The position numbers and the translations under genes were made by a program. Shown here in pieces: positions 44,916 to 55,325 of a stretch of 64,000 bases of DNA. Numbering within the stretch: position 1 is the stretch's first letter; the number at the start of each line of letters is the position of its first letter. The notes beneath the pieces are model-generated. The model was not told the origin of the DNA. It made no database searches and saw nothing but the letters and a program-made list of their open reading frames with translations. Origin of the DNA: Apodospora peruviana (lineage: Eukaryota; Ascomycota; Sordariomycetes; Sordariales; Lasiosphaeriaceae); assembly GCA_033439685.1 (NCBI GenBank), contig JAUEDM010000007.1, positions 496,001 to 560,000 on the forward strand, in the 5' to 3' direction.

Positions 44916-46034
44916 TCAGTCAACCATTAGCGACGTGGAAATCAGGGTGGGATCTTCGGCATCCAACTCACCCCCAGGAATCAACGCCGAAGCAAACATT
45001 ATCAGCGAGATCGGACGCAAGTCCTCGTCCGTCGACTCGTCCAGAAACTTTTCCCAGAACTGAACGACCGCCGCTACCCGCGCCTCCAACGCTTCGTCCG
45101 TACCATAGCACCGTAGGCCCATGCAAGTACCGAACTCGCGGAATGCCAGACGCCGCGAGGCACCTCTGGTCATGAGCGAACTCGTCTCGGCAAGCAGAAT
45201 GCGGGCCACATCCAGACTCTGGTCACCCAGTGTCCTCGCCCACTCTTCGTCCCGAAATAAGTGGCACATCCACAATCCCATTCCAAGATCCAACGGGTCG
45301 TTGCTAACATGCAACTTGCCAGAGCCGCCCATGAGCTCACGATAGTCTGCGATTTCGGACTCGAGAACTCCCGAAGAGTCGCCGAAGTGCTCCGCGGTCT
45401 GCTGCAGCAGGCGGTATACGACGAATCCGGTGGCCGCATCAAGGTGACCCTCCGACGGTACAAGCACACTCTTCAGGTCGGTTGACACCTTCCAAACCAT
45501 CCTAGCCGGCGGACTATCTTGTCTCGTTCGGATGACGAAGTGTGGATGGATCGCCTTGGCCAGCTGCACTGCAAGCCGATGATACACAATCTCTTGGGTC
45601 GCCAGCGCGAGGCGGTCAAGCGAAAACATCCACAGCGTGAGATAGTGATGATACTGGCCATCGCCATCGCTGCCAAAGGCATCCATCTTGCCGATACGCA
45701 AGCCTCCCTTCAAGGGTTCTGCATCAGTGGCGAGAGGTAGCCGAGCGGAGCCGTCCCGGGTTCGACCCAACATCGAATGGACTGTCTCGGCCAGCCGCTT
45801 GGCCAGGGTCAGGTATACAGGCGATGACGTCTCCTTGGACAGAGTAATGAAATTGACGAGGCCAAAAGCGTCCGTCCAGAGGTAGCGACCGCGGTGTCCT
45901 CCGGCGCCGGGATTGTCTGGTGGTGTCCATGTGCGCGCAGATTCCTCGGAGAGATTCTTGTCCAACGGCCCGTAAACAATCTGTGTCGCCTTTTGGAACA
46001 ACTGGGTCCTGTTGGCTCTTGTTGAGGATGCCAT
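44916..46034 (-). CDS. six-hairpin glycosidase-like uncharacterised protein
   Basis: A single exon of 372 aa from the ATG of MASSTRANRTQLFQKA. The frame is open to another ATG 70 codons upstream, but the shorter start fits the conserved beginning better. Conserved-looking blocks are GAGGHRGRYLWTDAFGLVNF, the GDGQYHHYLTLWMFSLDRLA helix and PLDLGMGLWMCHLFRDEEW, with repeated amphipathic helices. This pattern suits an (alpha/alpha)6 barrel of the six-hairpin superfamily, found in both fungi and bacteria. No signal peptide is seen. No enzyme activity can be assigned, and the catalytic acid residues are not identifiable by eye. Confidence 0.65.
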   Translation of the reverse strand: MASSTRANRTQLFQKATQIVYGPLDKNLSEESARTWTPPDNPGAGGHRGRYLWTDAFGLVNFITLSKETSSPVYLTLAKRLAETVHSMLGRTRDGSARLPLATDAEPLKGGLRIGKMDAFGSDGDGQYHHYLTLWMFSLDRLALATQEIVYHRLAVQLAKAIHPHFVIRTRQDSPPARMVWKVSTDLKSVLVPSEGHLDAATGFVVYRLLQQTAEHFGDSSGVLESEIADYRELMGGSGKLHVSNDPLDLGMGLWMCHLFRDEEWARTLGDQSLDVARILLAETSSLMTRGASRRLAFREFGTCMGLRCYGTDEALEARVAAVVQFWEKFLDESTDEDLRPISLIMFASALIPGGELDAEDPTLISTSLMVD

Positions 46035-46316
46035 TCGAACGATGGTTTTGGATGAGCGCCGAATGTAAGTTTGGAGCATAAACGCTCGACAGACTAGATC
46101 CTTGCGGTTAGTCTGGTCGTGATACTGATAGAAGCCGAAGAGAAGATGGCTAGAAACTAGATCGACAATGATATCCGAGGCATCTCCGGATGTCACACTT
46201 GCCGTCGATTGACGTAGGGCCGGGCCGAACAAAGCAAACCACATGGAAATGGCAGGTACAGTCTGGATCAGTACTGTAATCTGTAAACGCTATCCACCAT
46301 CAGTCAATTTTGAGCC

Positions 46317-46565
46317 ATGGAAACTGGTCTTCTCATGATCTTGTTGACCATCATTCCGCTATTGATTCCGAGGTCAATGGCGAGTGGATTTGTGGTCGAC
46401 ACACCACCCAACCGTTTGCTCACTTGTCAGGTGTCAGGTGTCAGTCCGGTGCTTTCCGCGCCTAATGGATCTAATGGGCCGACATGGCCGTGGCCGGCAA
46501 CCGGGCAACCTCAAACGTGTTTGAAGGTCTGTCTCGACAATCATGATTGCGTAAATGGAAAATAA
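46317..46565 (+). CDS. small putative secreted protein or 5' relic
   Basis: An 82-aa open frame. It starts with a hydrophobic signal-peptide-like segment (LLMILLTIIPLLIP), then ASGFVVDTPPNRLLTC and four cysteines in total. FVVDTPP..L..C resembles the beginning of a fungal secreted/GPI-anchored protein domain, but the expected continuation (WSGG-type core) is missing. It is therefore either a short secreted protein or a truncated remnant. It is divergent from the six-hairpin-like gene with 280 bases between the starts. Confidence 0.3.
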   Translation: METGLLMILLTIIPLLIPRSMASGFVVDTPPNRLLTCQVSGVSPVLSAPNGSNGPTWPWPATGQPQTCLKVCLDNHDCVNGK

Positions 46566-47228
46566 TCGAGGTTGGGCGAAGAGTCAAGACAGAGCAAAAG
46601 ATGCAGTGACCGAAATATAACGAAATGTCTCTTGGCTGGTATTAGACATTTACAAGAAATTCGCAATGATGCATAGCCATCGCGGCGCCTTCCGCAGCGT
46701 TTGAAGTATTTTATGTTGCTAGTCCAACAAGGTTCTGCATGATCAGCGGCCGCGAGCCCAATAGCCCCATAAAAGATCCTGCGCTGTTCCTCTGATTGGC
46801 CGAAACTGGCAGGCAGGATTTACCCCGCGTGAAGGTTCGAGCTGTTTCTGGACGGTGCGGGATGATGTATTGAAGGCTCCCGGGCCAACTCGCACCACCT
46901 AAACCAACCATCACCAGTCTGCTCGGGCACCAACTGGCGACTTCCTCGGACCACTTCTCTCCACCACGTCTGTCGAATAAATTCCTGTCTGCTTTCGCCA
47001 AAACATCTTCTGTTCTCATACTTCCTACACCAAGCAACAATATCACAAAGCAAACAAAAACCATACCCGGTTTCGGCTGCGAGCAGCTAAACATCTTTGA
47101 AGCCTGACGTGACGTCACACAACACTCACTAAAGTGCTTCACGAGAAACAACATCTACATCCCGACCACACGAAATTACACTCAGCATCCGCTACCCGAG
47201 ACAGCAGTCTCGCAACACCTAATCCAAG
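46566..47228 (+). promoter_or_regulatory. upstream region of Hsp104 with HSE-like and CRE elements
   Basis: GAAGGTTCGAGC at 46831-46842 holds alternating GAA and TTC units, an imperfect heat-shock element, followed closely by TTCTGGAC. An 8-base CRE palindrome TGACGTCA lies at 47110-47117, overlapping a second TGACGTGA at 47105. It is about 110 bases upstream of the ATG and may be within the promoter or 5' UTR. Regulation by Hsf1 is expected for this family; CREB/ATF control is inference. Confidence 0.5.
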
Positions 47229-50000
47229 ATGAACGCAAAGATGGAGTTCACGGATCGGGCCAAGAAGGCGTTGGAGGACGCCATGGTCTTGGCCGAGCAG
47301 TATGCGCACCCCCAGTTGATGCCGGTACATCTCGCCGTCGCCCTACTCGACCCTCTTCCAGATCAGAGCAAGGACCAGCAGAATGCACCGGCTGGCCCAA
47401 CACAAACACTCCTCCGACAGGTCGTCGAGCGAGCCCACGGCGACCCCCAGCTCTTCGACCGGGCGCTCAAAAAGACACTCGTCCGGCTCCCGAGCCAAGA
47501 CCCGCCACCGGAGACGGTCTCGATGGCCCCACCCTTCAACAATGTCCTGCGCAAGGCGATGGAGCTGCAGAAAGTCCAGAAAGACACATACATTGCGGTT
47601 GACCATCTAATCACAGCACTTTCGGAGGAGCCGAGCATTCAGCCTTGCTTCAAGGAGGCCAACATCCCAAAGCCAAAACTCATCCAGGAAGCAATACAGA
47701 CCATCCGGGGCACGAAGCGTGTGGATTCCAAAACTGCCGACACCGAGTCCGAGAACGAGAACCTTGCCAAGTTCACAATCGACATGACTGCCATGGCGAG
47801 AGAAGGAAAGATCGACCCCGTCATTGGTCGTGAGGAGGAGATTAGGCGTGTCGTCCGCATCCTCTCTCGTCGGACAAAGAACAACCCAGTTCTCATCGGT
47901 GAGCCCGGTGTGGGTAAGACAACAGTCGTTGAAGGTCTTGCGCTGCGTATTGTCAACTCCGATGTCCCCGATAATCTGGCGGCCTGCAAGCTGCTCTCCC
48001 TCGATGTTGGCGCGCTGGTCGCTGGCAGCAAGTACCGGGGTGAGTTCGAGGAGCGCATGAAGGGAGTCTTGAAGGAGATCCAGGAGTCCAAGGAGATGAT
48101 CGTTCTCTTTGTCGACGAAATCCATCTACTCATGGGCGCCGGCTCGTCTGGAGAGGGTGGCATGGACGCCGCCAACCTGCTGAAGCCTATGCTCGCCAGA
48201 GGACAGCTCCACTGCATTGGTGCGACCACCTTGGCCGAGTACCGCAAATACATCGAGAAGGACGCCGCCTTTGAGCGTCGTTTCCAGCAGGTCCTCATCA
48301 AAGAGCCTACCATCCCCGAGACAATTTCGATTCTGCGTGGTCTGAAGGAGAAGTACGAAGTTCACCACGGTGTCAACATTGCCGACAGCGCCATCGTGGC
48401 TTCTGCCAACCTTGCGGCCCGGTACCTCACCACAAGACGACTCCCCGATTCCGCTGTCGACTTGATCGACGAGGCAGCAGCCGCAGTCCGCGTTGCCCGT
48501 GAATCCCAGCCCGAGATTATTGATTCCCTGGAGCGGAGATTGCGGCAGCTCAAGATTGAGATCCATGCCTTGTCTCGCGAGAAGGACGACGCCTCCAAGG
48601 CGCGTCTAGCCGCGGCCAAGCAGGACGCCGAGAATGTCGAGGAAGAGTTGCGACCTCTCCGCGAGAAGTACGAGAGGGAGAAGCAGCGCGGAAAGGACAT
48701 TCAGGAAGCCAAGTTGAAGTTGGAGAACCTGCGTGTCAAGGCCGACGACGCTAGCAGAATGGGAGACCACGCCCGGGCTGCCGATCTGCAGTACTACGCC
48801 ATTCCTGAGCAGGAGCAGGTCATCAAGCAGCTCGAGAAGGAGAAGGCCGCGGCAGATGCCGCACTCAACCAGACAAACGACACCGGCGGTTCCATGATCA
48901 CCGATGTTGTTGGACCCGACCAGATCAACGAGATAGTCGCTCGGTGGACCGGTATCCCGGTGACGCGGCTCAAGACATCAGAGAAGGAGAAGCTCCTGCA
49001 TATGGAGCATGCGCTAGCCAAGGTCGTCGTCGGCCAGCGTGAGGCGGTGCAGTCGGTCTCGAACGCCATCCGGCTGCAACGCTCTGGTCTGAGCAACCCG
49101 AACCAGCCACCCAGCTTCCTCTTCTGCGGTCCCTCGGGTACCGGCAAGACGCTACTCACCAAGGCGCTGGCTGAGTTCCTATTCGACGACCCGAAGGCCA
49201 TGATCCGCTTCGACATGTCAGAGTACCAGGAGCGGCACTCGCTCAGCCGCATGATCGGTGCGCCACCGGGTTACGTCGGACACGACGCCGGTGGTCAGCT
49301 GACGGAGAACCTGCGCCGCAAGCCATTCTCGATCTTGCTGTTCGACGAGGTTGAGAAGGCTGCCAAGGAAGTCTTGACCGTCCTGCTCCAGCTTATGGAC
49401 GACGGCCGCATCACGGACGGCCAAGGTCGCATCGTAGACGCGCGCAACTGCATCGTCGTCATGACGTCCAACTTGGGCGCTGAATATCTGGCGCGCCCGA
49501 CGGACAAGAGTGGCCGGATCGACCCTACGACGCGCGAGATGGTGATGAATGCGCTGCGCAACTACTTCCTCCCGGAGTTCTTGAACCGTATCTCGTCCAT
49601 CGTCATCTTCAACCGTCTGACCAAGAAGGAGATCCGCAAGATTGTCGACTTGAGAATCAGCGAGATCCAGAAGCGGCTGAACGACAACGACAGGAACGTG
49701 CTGATCAAAGTGTCGGAAGCGGCGAAGGATAAGTTGGGCGCCGCAGGGTACTCGCCCGCGTATGGCGCGAGACCGCTGCAGCGGCTGCTGGAAAAGGAGG
49801 TGCTGAACAGGATGGCGATCTTGATTCTGCGGGGAAATATCCGCGATGGTGAGGTTGCCAGGGTTGATGTTGTTGACGGCAAGGTCACGGTCTTGTCGAA
49901 CCATGATGATGGGGATGATGATGAGGATATGATGATTGACGATGATGATGCCCTGGAGGAGCTGGCGCCGGACTCGATGGATGAGGATATCTACGACTAA
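47229..50000 (+). CDS. hsp104: Hsp104/ClpB disaggregase (Hsp98)
   Basis: Intronless, 923 aa. It has an N-terminal Clp repeat domain (about 1-160). The first AAA+ module has Walker A GEPGVGKT (about 224-231) and Walker B FVDEIH (about 293). A coiled-coil M domain spans about 410-540. The second AAA+ module has Walker A GPSGTGKT (about 634-641), MIGAPPGYVGHD (pore loop) and LLFDEVEKA. The acidic C terminus ends DSMDEDIYD, comparable to the cytosolic Hsp104 tail, and there is no mitochondrial presequence, so it is the cytosolic/nuclear form. It is an ATP-driven hexamer that extracts proteins from aggregates with Hsp70 and remodels prions. Lack of introns is common for heat-induced genes, since splicing fails under heat shock. 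Confidence 0.98.
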   Translation: MNAKMEFTDRAKKALEDAMVLAEQYAHPQLMPVHLAVALLDPLPDQSKDQQNAPAGPTQTLLRQVVERAHGDPQLFDRALKKTLVRLPSQDPPPETVSMAPPFNNVLRKAMELQKVQKDTYIAVDHLITALSEEPSIQPCFKEANIPKPKLIQEAIQTIRGTKRVDSKTADTESENENLAKFTIDMTAMAREGKIDPVIGREEEIRRVVRILSRRTKNNPVLIGEPGVGKTTVVEGLALRIVNSDVPDNLAACKLLSLDVGALVAGSKYRGEFEERMKGVLKEIQESKEMIVLFVDEIHLLMGAGSSGEGGMDAANLLKPMLARGQLHCIGATTLAEYRKYIEKDAAFERRFQQVLIKEPTIPETISILRGLKEKYEVHHGVNIADSAIVASANLAARYLTTRRLPDSAVDLIDEAAAAVRVARESQPEIIDSLERRLRQLKIEIHALSREKDDASKARLAAAKQDAENVEEELRPLREKYEREKQRGKDIQEAKLKLENLRVKADDASRMGDHARAADLQYYAIPEQEQVIKQLEKEKAAADAALNQTNDTGGSMITDVVGPDQINEIVARWTGIPVTRLKTSEKEKLLHMEHALAKVVVGQREAVQSVSNAIRLQRSGLSNPNQPPSFLFCGPSGTGKTLLTKALAEFLFDDPKAMIRFDMSEYQERHSLSRMIGAPPGYVGHDAGGQLTENLRRKPFSILLFDEVEKAAKEVLTVLLQLMDDGRITDGQGRIVDARNCIVVMTSNLGAEYLARPTDKSGRIDPTTREMVMNALRNYFLPEFLNRISSIVIFNRLTKKEIRKIVDLRISEIQKRLNDNDRNVLIKVSEAAKDKLGAAGYSPAYGARPLQRLLEKEVLNRMAILILRGNIRDGEVARVDVVDGKVTVLSNHDDGDDDEDMMIDDDDALEELAPDSMDEDIYD

Positions 50001-50730
50001 ATGGCTGCCCGGGGGTGATTAGAAAAGAGGTGGACTGATGAGTAATGATTGCTTCTTCTTTTTTCGATTCATACGGCATTGCTCTTTTCGTTGCTCATAT
50101 TCGGGATACAGCAGCTTTTTTTCTTTCCTGTTCTATTCTTGTACAAATTAATCAACAACTACTTAGGTTACTCTAACCAGTAACAAAGAGAAAGAGAGGG
50201 TTATCTCGGGATTTTATGATTTGAAAGGAGAAGGAAGGCGTTTTGATGAACTGCTCTTCTCAGATCAGCATACTCTAGACCTCTAGGTAGTTCTGTTTCA
50301 GGTAGATCAGATACTTGAAGCTTGATGAATAAAAGCTATGCTTTAAACATACTCCGAGAAAATACTTGTGTTTTTCAACCGGACTTGCTGTCGATTGTGA
50401 GTTGTTTAATTTCTGGGTCGTGAGTTTCATTTGTTGACTGTCGTGACTGTTCACTGGGGTGGTGGTGCGCAGAGGCGCCAGACCCAGGATGTCGAGCTGG
50501 TGCTACCGTGCCCCACAATTTCTCAACAATGCACCAATCGGCGGCTAGAATTGAGAGCCTCTCTCTCGCCTGTCAAAAATGTTTGGACGACCGACACGAA
50601 CCTCAATTCGTTGAGGTCCAGCAGCGCAGCAGCGAAACGACAACGACGAACTGCGCTGCCCTGCTGCTCCCACAACCATTTCCTCCATCCCTTCCGCGGT
50701 ATACAAACGCAACGGACCTGACGAAAGAAG
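50001..50730. other. intergenic region
   Basis: About 730 bases containing the Hsp104 3' UTR and the mL67 promoter. No other gene recognised. Confidence 0.6.
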
Positions 50731-51867
50731 ATGAAGGCCGCACTCTCCGCTGCGTCGGCAGCAGCAGCGGTAGCAGCACCGAAAGCAATATGCCGTCATC
50801 TCCTCCTCTCAAGCTCGTCCACGTCCACAACGCGATCACTCTACGGTAGTGTACGAACCTACGCACAATACGGCAAAGTCGAGGCTTTGGCGAAAAAGCT
50901 CAATGCCGCCCCGCCCGTGACGACCAATCTCTCCGCGGGCCAGTCTCAGGGCGGCTCCCCGTCTGCCGCCTCGGAGGCCGGCATCACGTCGCGCAGGAGG
51001 AAAAAATGGATGGGCCCTCGGCCACCGAAACCGCCTTCACCAAACACAAAGTTGCATCTTCCTGAGGGTCACGGGGAGAATCTCTGGGTGTGGACGCATA
51101 TCGAGGCAGGACATACCGTCTACATGCTCAAGCCTTACCTCAACGTATGTTGTCGTCTGTTCCTATCCTATAATTATTTTTTATATACTAAATAAATGTT
51201 GCGTGTATGTGTGATTTAGCCAAGGAACGTCCAAACCCAGCTGCCCTATACAGGCAAAAAGCTCGTCCCCTCCAAGATCAGAAAGGATTACTGGCGGTGC
51301 ATGGCCCAAGTGAAATTTAAGAGTGGGCAGGGCGAGATCGGTCGCCGAATCTATCAGATGCTTATCGAGCTCAAGCGGCGCCACGAGCTTGAATGGGATA
51401 AATCTCAGGAAGAGTTGTTTAAGATCAGCCGGCGCGAGAGAGGGGAAGCGCTGAACGATCAGAAGGCTAATGTTGTTGCGGACTTGGCTGCCGTTCTTGG
51501 GGAGGGGAGAGGTAAGGCTAATAAGTTGGTGACTCACAAGGGTGACGAACAGGTCATGGAAGATGTTACGATTTACTGGGCTAATGCGCAGGACCGGTTG
51601 CATGCCAAGGTGTGGAATGGAAATGTAAAGCATTTCTTGGGCATTCCGAGTCTGGGGCCCGTCGTGGACCCTGTTGGTATGGATGCGCCGCCGCCTACGC
51701 CGCCCAAGAACGTGGAGGCTGAGGCTGGGGCGGAGAAGGCCGATGGGAAGGAGAAGGATGGTAAGGAGGGCCCGGGTGAGGATGGCGACGATGGGAAGAA
51801 GCAGAAGAAGAAGGGGATGACGAAGGAGGGGGCTGAGAAGGTTCTTGAGGGTCCCTTTATTGTCTAA
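50731..51867 (+). CDS. mhr1: mitochondrial large-subunit ribosomal protein mL67 (Mhr1)
   Basis: Two exons are inferred: 50731-51144 and 51220-51867, with an intron of 75 nt. The product is 353 aa. The N terminus is Ala/Ser/Arg-rich with almost no acidic residues, a mitochondrial targeting presequence. The Mhr1 domain follows: GENLWVWTHIEAGHTVYMLK, QLPYTGKKLVPSKIRKDYW, and a helix ending RRHELEW. The C terminus is a Lys/Glu/Gly-rich low-complexity tail. In yeast, Mhr1/mL67 is a structural protein of the mitochondrial large ribosomal subunit and also acts in mitochondrial DNA recombination and transcription. The acidic/basic tail is longer than in yeast. Confidence 0.92.
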
Positions 51868-52963
51868 ATGTTGGGTAGCAATACAAACCGGTGCGGTTGG
51901 GCTGACAGGCTCGGGGGCCTGAGACTGGCAACTGTTGTGTTGATTGTATTGTACAATAGCATGTACCCTGTGTGTATAAAGAGACTTAGAGATCAAATGT
52001 ACTTTTATTTTTCTTGGCCATTGTTGGTGTGAGTGAGGTTTGGTATGTGAGTGGACATAGTAATTCACAGCAGGGGAAGCCTTGCCTGTTATTTTGTGTT
52101 TGTCATTGGCAAGATGCCTAGGTAAGTAGAAGAAGGTCCTTTTCAAAAGCATATTACGGAAGTTATGAGGCCACAGATAAGGTATCACTTCCTCGCCGCC
52201 CGCTCGAAGTGTTGAAAGAAGGCTGGCTTGTGTCCTCCGTTGTTGCTATAAAATTGCAGTGCTTCCCCAGCTCTTTTTGGATCACCATGTCTGATCAGTC
52301 TACTAGCGAACTTTCACCATTGTACTCCAGTGTACAGTGACAACCTCTGATCGAGCAAACTCCCCCTATACAGCAATTACACCAAGCACAGCAACGCAAA
52401 TCGCCAGATTGTTTTCGACTTTTTATGGTTGTACAGTGGTAGGACCACCTCACTTACAACAACTGCACCATGTGCAGCAAGCTGGGAGCGCTGTCCGGAT
52501 TGGTTGCTCGACCTAGGGTCGTCACTGTACTGACAACTTCCGGAAGACAAGGTGTCGATATCGTAACACATACAACACGTGGATACTTGCCTACGTAGCT
52601 AATTTCTTCACCAGGGTAATGGGCTCAGATATTGAGGCCTTAGTTAGGTAGGTAAGTACCCAGGCTCTTCACACAGTAACGTAAATATGGCTGCTCAACA
52701 CACACACCACACAGCCTAAAGAAAGAAGAAAGGGGCAAAACACGAAAAAGAACAAGTCATTTCAGCAAAATAACGTAACGTGCCATACAAGAAGCTGTAT
52801 CCATCCATCCATCCCATCCATCCATCCATCTACCCTCAAAGGGGGCTCTGGCTTTGTCCGTCCACATACAGGCTGTTTGTTTTTGGTGCAGTCAAAGAAC
52901 ACACCCGCCCATCATGATTATAACTACTCCCTCCAAATCCCAGAAAGAACACATGGCTGATGA
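51868..52963. other. convergent intergenic region
   Basis: About 1.1 kb between the 3' ends of mL67 (plus) and the disordered protein gene (minus). It includes a CATC microsatellite at about 52797-52834. No gene supported. Confidence 0.55.
52797..52834. repeat. CATC tetranucleotide microsatellite
   Basis: About nine imperfect CATC/CCAT units within an intergenic region. Confidence 0.85.
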
Positions 52964-54808
52964 CTACCTCCCATCAACAGCAGGGTCGCTCTCCACCGTG
53001 ACTTCCTCAAACGACAGCTCCCACTGATCCACCTCCTTGAACTTCTTAGCTGCCTTCTGCAACTCCTCGCCCAGCCGCTCAGTCATCATCTGCGTAGTCT
53101 CCGGATCGGCCTCCTCTTGCTCCTCCACTTCATCGCCATCCATATCCTCATCAGCAACAACAATCTCGCCTTCCCACTCATTCTCCTTATCCGCTCCACG
53201 AGATCCATATGTGCGTACTTTCTTCCCCTTTTCCTTCTCCGCCGCCTCCTTGCCTTTCGCTTTAGCAGACTTACCTTTAGCGCTTGTACTTGTAGAATTT
53301 GCATTCCGACTCGCCAGCGCCGCGCGCTGTCGCTGCCTCCTCCGCTTCGCAGCATCCACGTACGACAACTCGTCTTCATCATCATCCTCATCATCTTGAC
53401 CAAGCACCGAAGAACTGTCCAGATCAAACGGATCATTACGATTCTTGCCGGATTTCGCCTTGTTTCGTCGTTTTGGAAGCAGAGAGGTCAGATCAGCGGT
53501 CGTGGCCACCTTGACTACTGCCACCGCAGGCTTCCGCCTCGCCTTTGCCGCTGCGCCATAGTTAGGGGAGTGGGTGAGCGATGGCGGCGAGGACAACTCC
53601 GAGGAATTATCGCCATCATTGGGTTCCGGGGTCTTGTGCGCTCTCGCAGGACGTTTGGTATTATACGTCCTGTGCGTGAGTGTATCGAGAGTCGGCCAAA
53701 CGACGGGACTGTCGCCATCTTCGGAGCCGCTACTTGCGGGTGGCGCCATGTCCGGATCGTTAGGATCGTGGACAGGCGTGGAGAAATGGTTCTGTTTTGA
53801 GCGATTTGGTGGTGTCGATGGGATTAGAGGGGTATTGTCAACCTCGATGGACTGGTGAATGATTTCCTCTTCTTCCTCGTCGTTGTCGAGCGCAGGTCGC
53901 TTTTCGCGCCCGCCCTCGTGGCTCTCTAAGGACTTGCGTTTCCGCGATGGCAGAGCGGGAGATCCCTCCGCTGACGGAGGCACTGTTGGTGTGGCGTCTG
54001 ACCGCCTCTTTGCGATTTTGAGGGGTGTTGACTCGTCATCTGGGCCCGACTCCTCGTCCGCGGTCACATGTCCGTTGTGGGAAGCCACCGACGTCGCGCG
54101 GGAGTGCGGCCGGGTAGAGCGGTCCTTTTGCGCAGTGCCCAAGATACTCGGCTCGCGCGCGCGCCTTTTGAAAAGACCCAGGTTGAGATGTGAAATGATA
54201 CTCGGCGTGTTGGGACCTCTGCTGCTGGGGCGGATAGGCGCGTCGTCCTTTCCTACGATGCTGGACTGCCGAGGTCGGCGCTTGAACAGGTTGATATTGA
54301 AGGATGATGTGTCGGTCGACCGGTAACCGCTGCGTGTCTCCTCGATGGCGTTGTGGCTGTCGTTGAGGCTGTCATCGAGATTGCCGAATGACATGCTGTC
54401 GTCCAGATCCAAGCCAGATGCATCCGTAACCCGCGCCGGCCGCAACATGGTTGAGGCGTCCTCTCTACGGCTGAGCTCAATAGCAGGGCTGTCGTCGGCG
54501 TGGTCTGTCGAGTCTTTGGAAGTGCTTGTGATATTCGCTAGCTTGTCCATCGCGTCATCGCGTCTGCGTCTCGAGTCCTCTAGGGCTTGTGCTTGCTCCG
54601 AGTTCATCTCCAGTCGCGAGGCGGCCGCCTCCTCAACGCGTTTCCTTTGGCGCTCCTTTTCGCGGTCGCTGACATCGTAAATGTCACTACTGGATGTCTT
54701 GGCTTTTTCGACTGCAGACGGATGCGCGGCAACTGGTGGTGTGGCGGACGATGACTTTTGCGCTGTGAGCCGCGCCGACGCGACACGGGATCGCTTGGGT
54801 CGAGGCAT
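52964..54808 (-). CDS. disordered nuclear-type protein with duplicated KRRxR motif
   Basis: A single exon of 614 aa starting MPRPKRSRVASARL. Almost the whole protein is low-complexity: basic, Ser/Thr/Pro-rich and Asp/Glu-rich stretches. A charged helix with coiled-coil character lies at about 45-95. A motif is repeated: FNINLFKRRPRQSSIVG (about 170-186) and LNLGLFKRRAREPSILG (about 208-224). A more conserved-looking C-terminal part contains ADLTSLLPKRR, DPFDLDSS, DELSYVDAAKRRRQRQRA, KVRTYGSRGADKEN and a terminal helix LGEELQKAAKKFKEVDQWEL. Several SP/TP sites and basic clusters suggest a nuclear, phosphorylated protein. I do not recognise a named family. Confidence 0.75.
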   Translation of the reverse strand: MPRPKRSRVASARLTAQKSSSATPPVAAHPSAVEKAKTSSSDIYDVSDREKERQRKRVEEAAASRLEMNSEQAQALEDSRRRRDDAMDKLANITSTSKDSTDHADDSPAIELSRREDASTMLRPARVTDASGLDLDDSMSFGNLDDSLNDSHNAIEETRSGYRSTDTSSFNINLFKRRPRQSSIVGKDDAPIRPSSRGPNTPSIISHLNLGLFKRRAREPSILGTAQKDRSTRPHSRATSVASHNGHVTADEESGPDDESTPLKIAKRRSDATPTVPPSAEGSPALPSRKRKSLESHEGGREKRPALDNDEEEEEIIHQSIEVDNTPLIPSTPPNRSKQNHFSTPVHDPNDPDMAPPASSGSEDGDSPVVWPTLDTLTHRTYNTKRPARAHKTPEPNDGDNSSELSSPPSLTHSPNYGAAAKARRKPAVAVVKVATTADLTSLLPKRRNKAKSGKNRNDPFDLDSSSVLGQDDEDDDEDELSYVDAAKRRRQRQRAALASRNANSTSTSAKGKSAKAKGKEAAEKEKGKKVRTYGSRGADKENEWEGEIVVADEDMDGDEVEEQEEADPETTQMMTERLGEELQKAAKKFKEVDQWELSFEEVTVESDPAVDGR

Positions 54809-55325
54809 ATTGTCGTCGGCGGATGGTTATATGGTGTGTTCTGGTGAGTTGGAAGGTAATAAAAGGCCAGATCTGAATAACTATAGTCTGCCGACCATGT
54901 TATCAATCGATGGTAAGATGGCTGTTGGCAGATATGTATACAAAAGTAGATATAATTATAATCCGTATTTGGGGTGGAGACGCGTGAAAGTCGAGACGAT
55001 GCACAAAACATTTGGGGAAAGAGGAGAGCTCCAAGCCTCCAATCCCGCGACGCGTGCAGACGGGACGCGACTTTGGCGGGGCGAGTGGCTGGTGGTCCAA
55101 GCTCCTCCAGTCAAGTCTCCGTAAATGTCACAGGCCAATTCAGAGCTGAGAGATCGCCAGGGGACCAATTACGTCACTACACCGAGTGCTTGCACAGGGG
55201 CGCGCATCACGAACTGCCACTCTTCAGGAACAGTCCAGCAAACAAATTAAAAAATAAATAATAATAAACCCAAACCAAACTATATCCGGAACCGAGACTT
55301 CTACGAAACCTTAATAATAATAATC
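54809..55325. promoter_or_regulatory. divergent intergenic region, disordered protein / FUN14-like gene
   Basis: About 500 bases between two divergent start codons, so it should contain both promoters. TAATAATAA-type AT-rich sequence lies just before the FUN14-like ATG. Confidence 0.5.

Noticed and set aside
48126..49904. Long open frames antisense to Hsp104
   Set aside because: Shadow frames of a strongly codon-biased gene; their sequences are low-information and match no family.
51181..52188. A 335-codon frame antisense to mL67
   Set aside because: It mirrors the mL67 second exon and its 3' flank; no independent support.
53117..53800. Hydrophobic-looking frame antisense to the disordered protein
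   Set aside because: It arises from Asp/Glu/Lys-rich codons read in reverse; not a real membrane protein.
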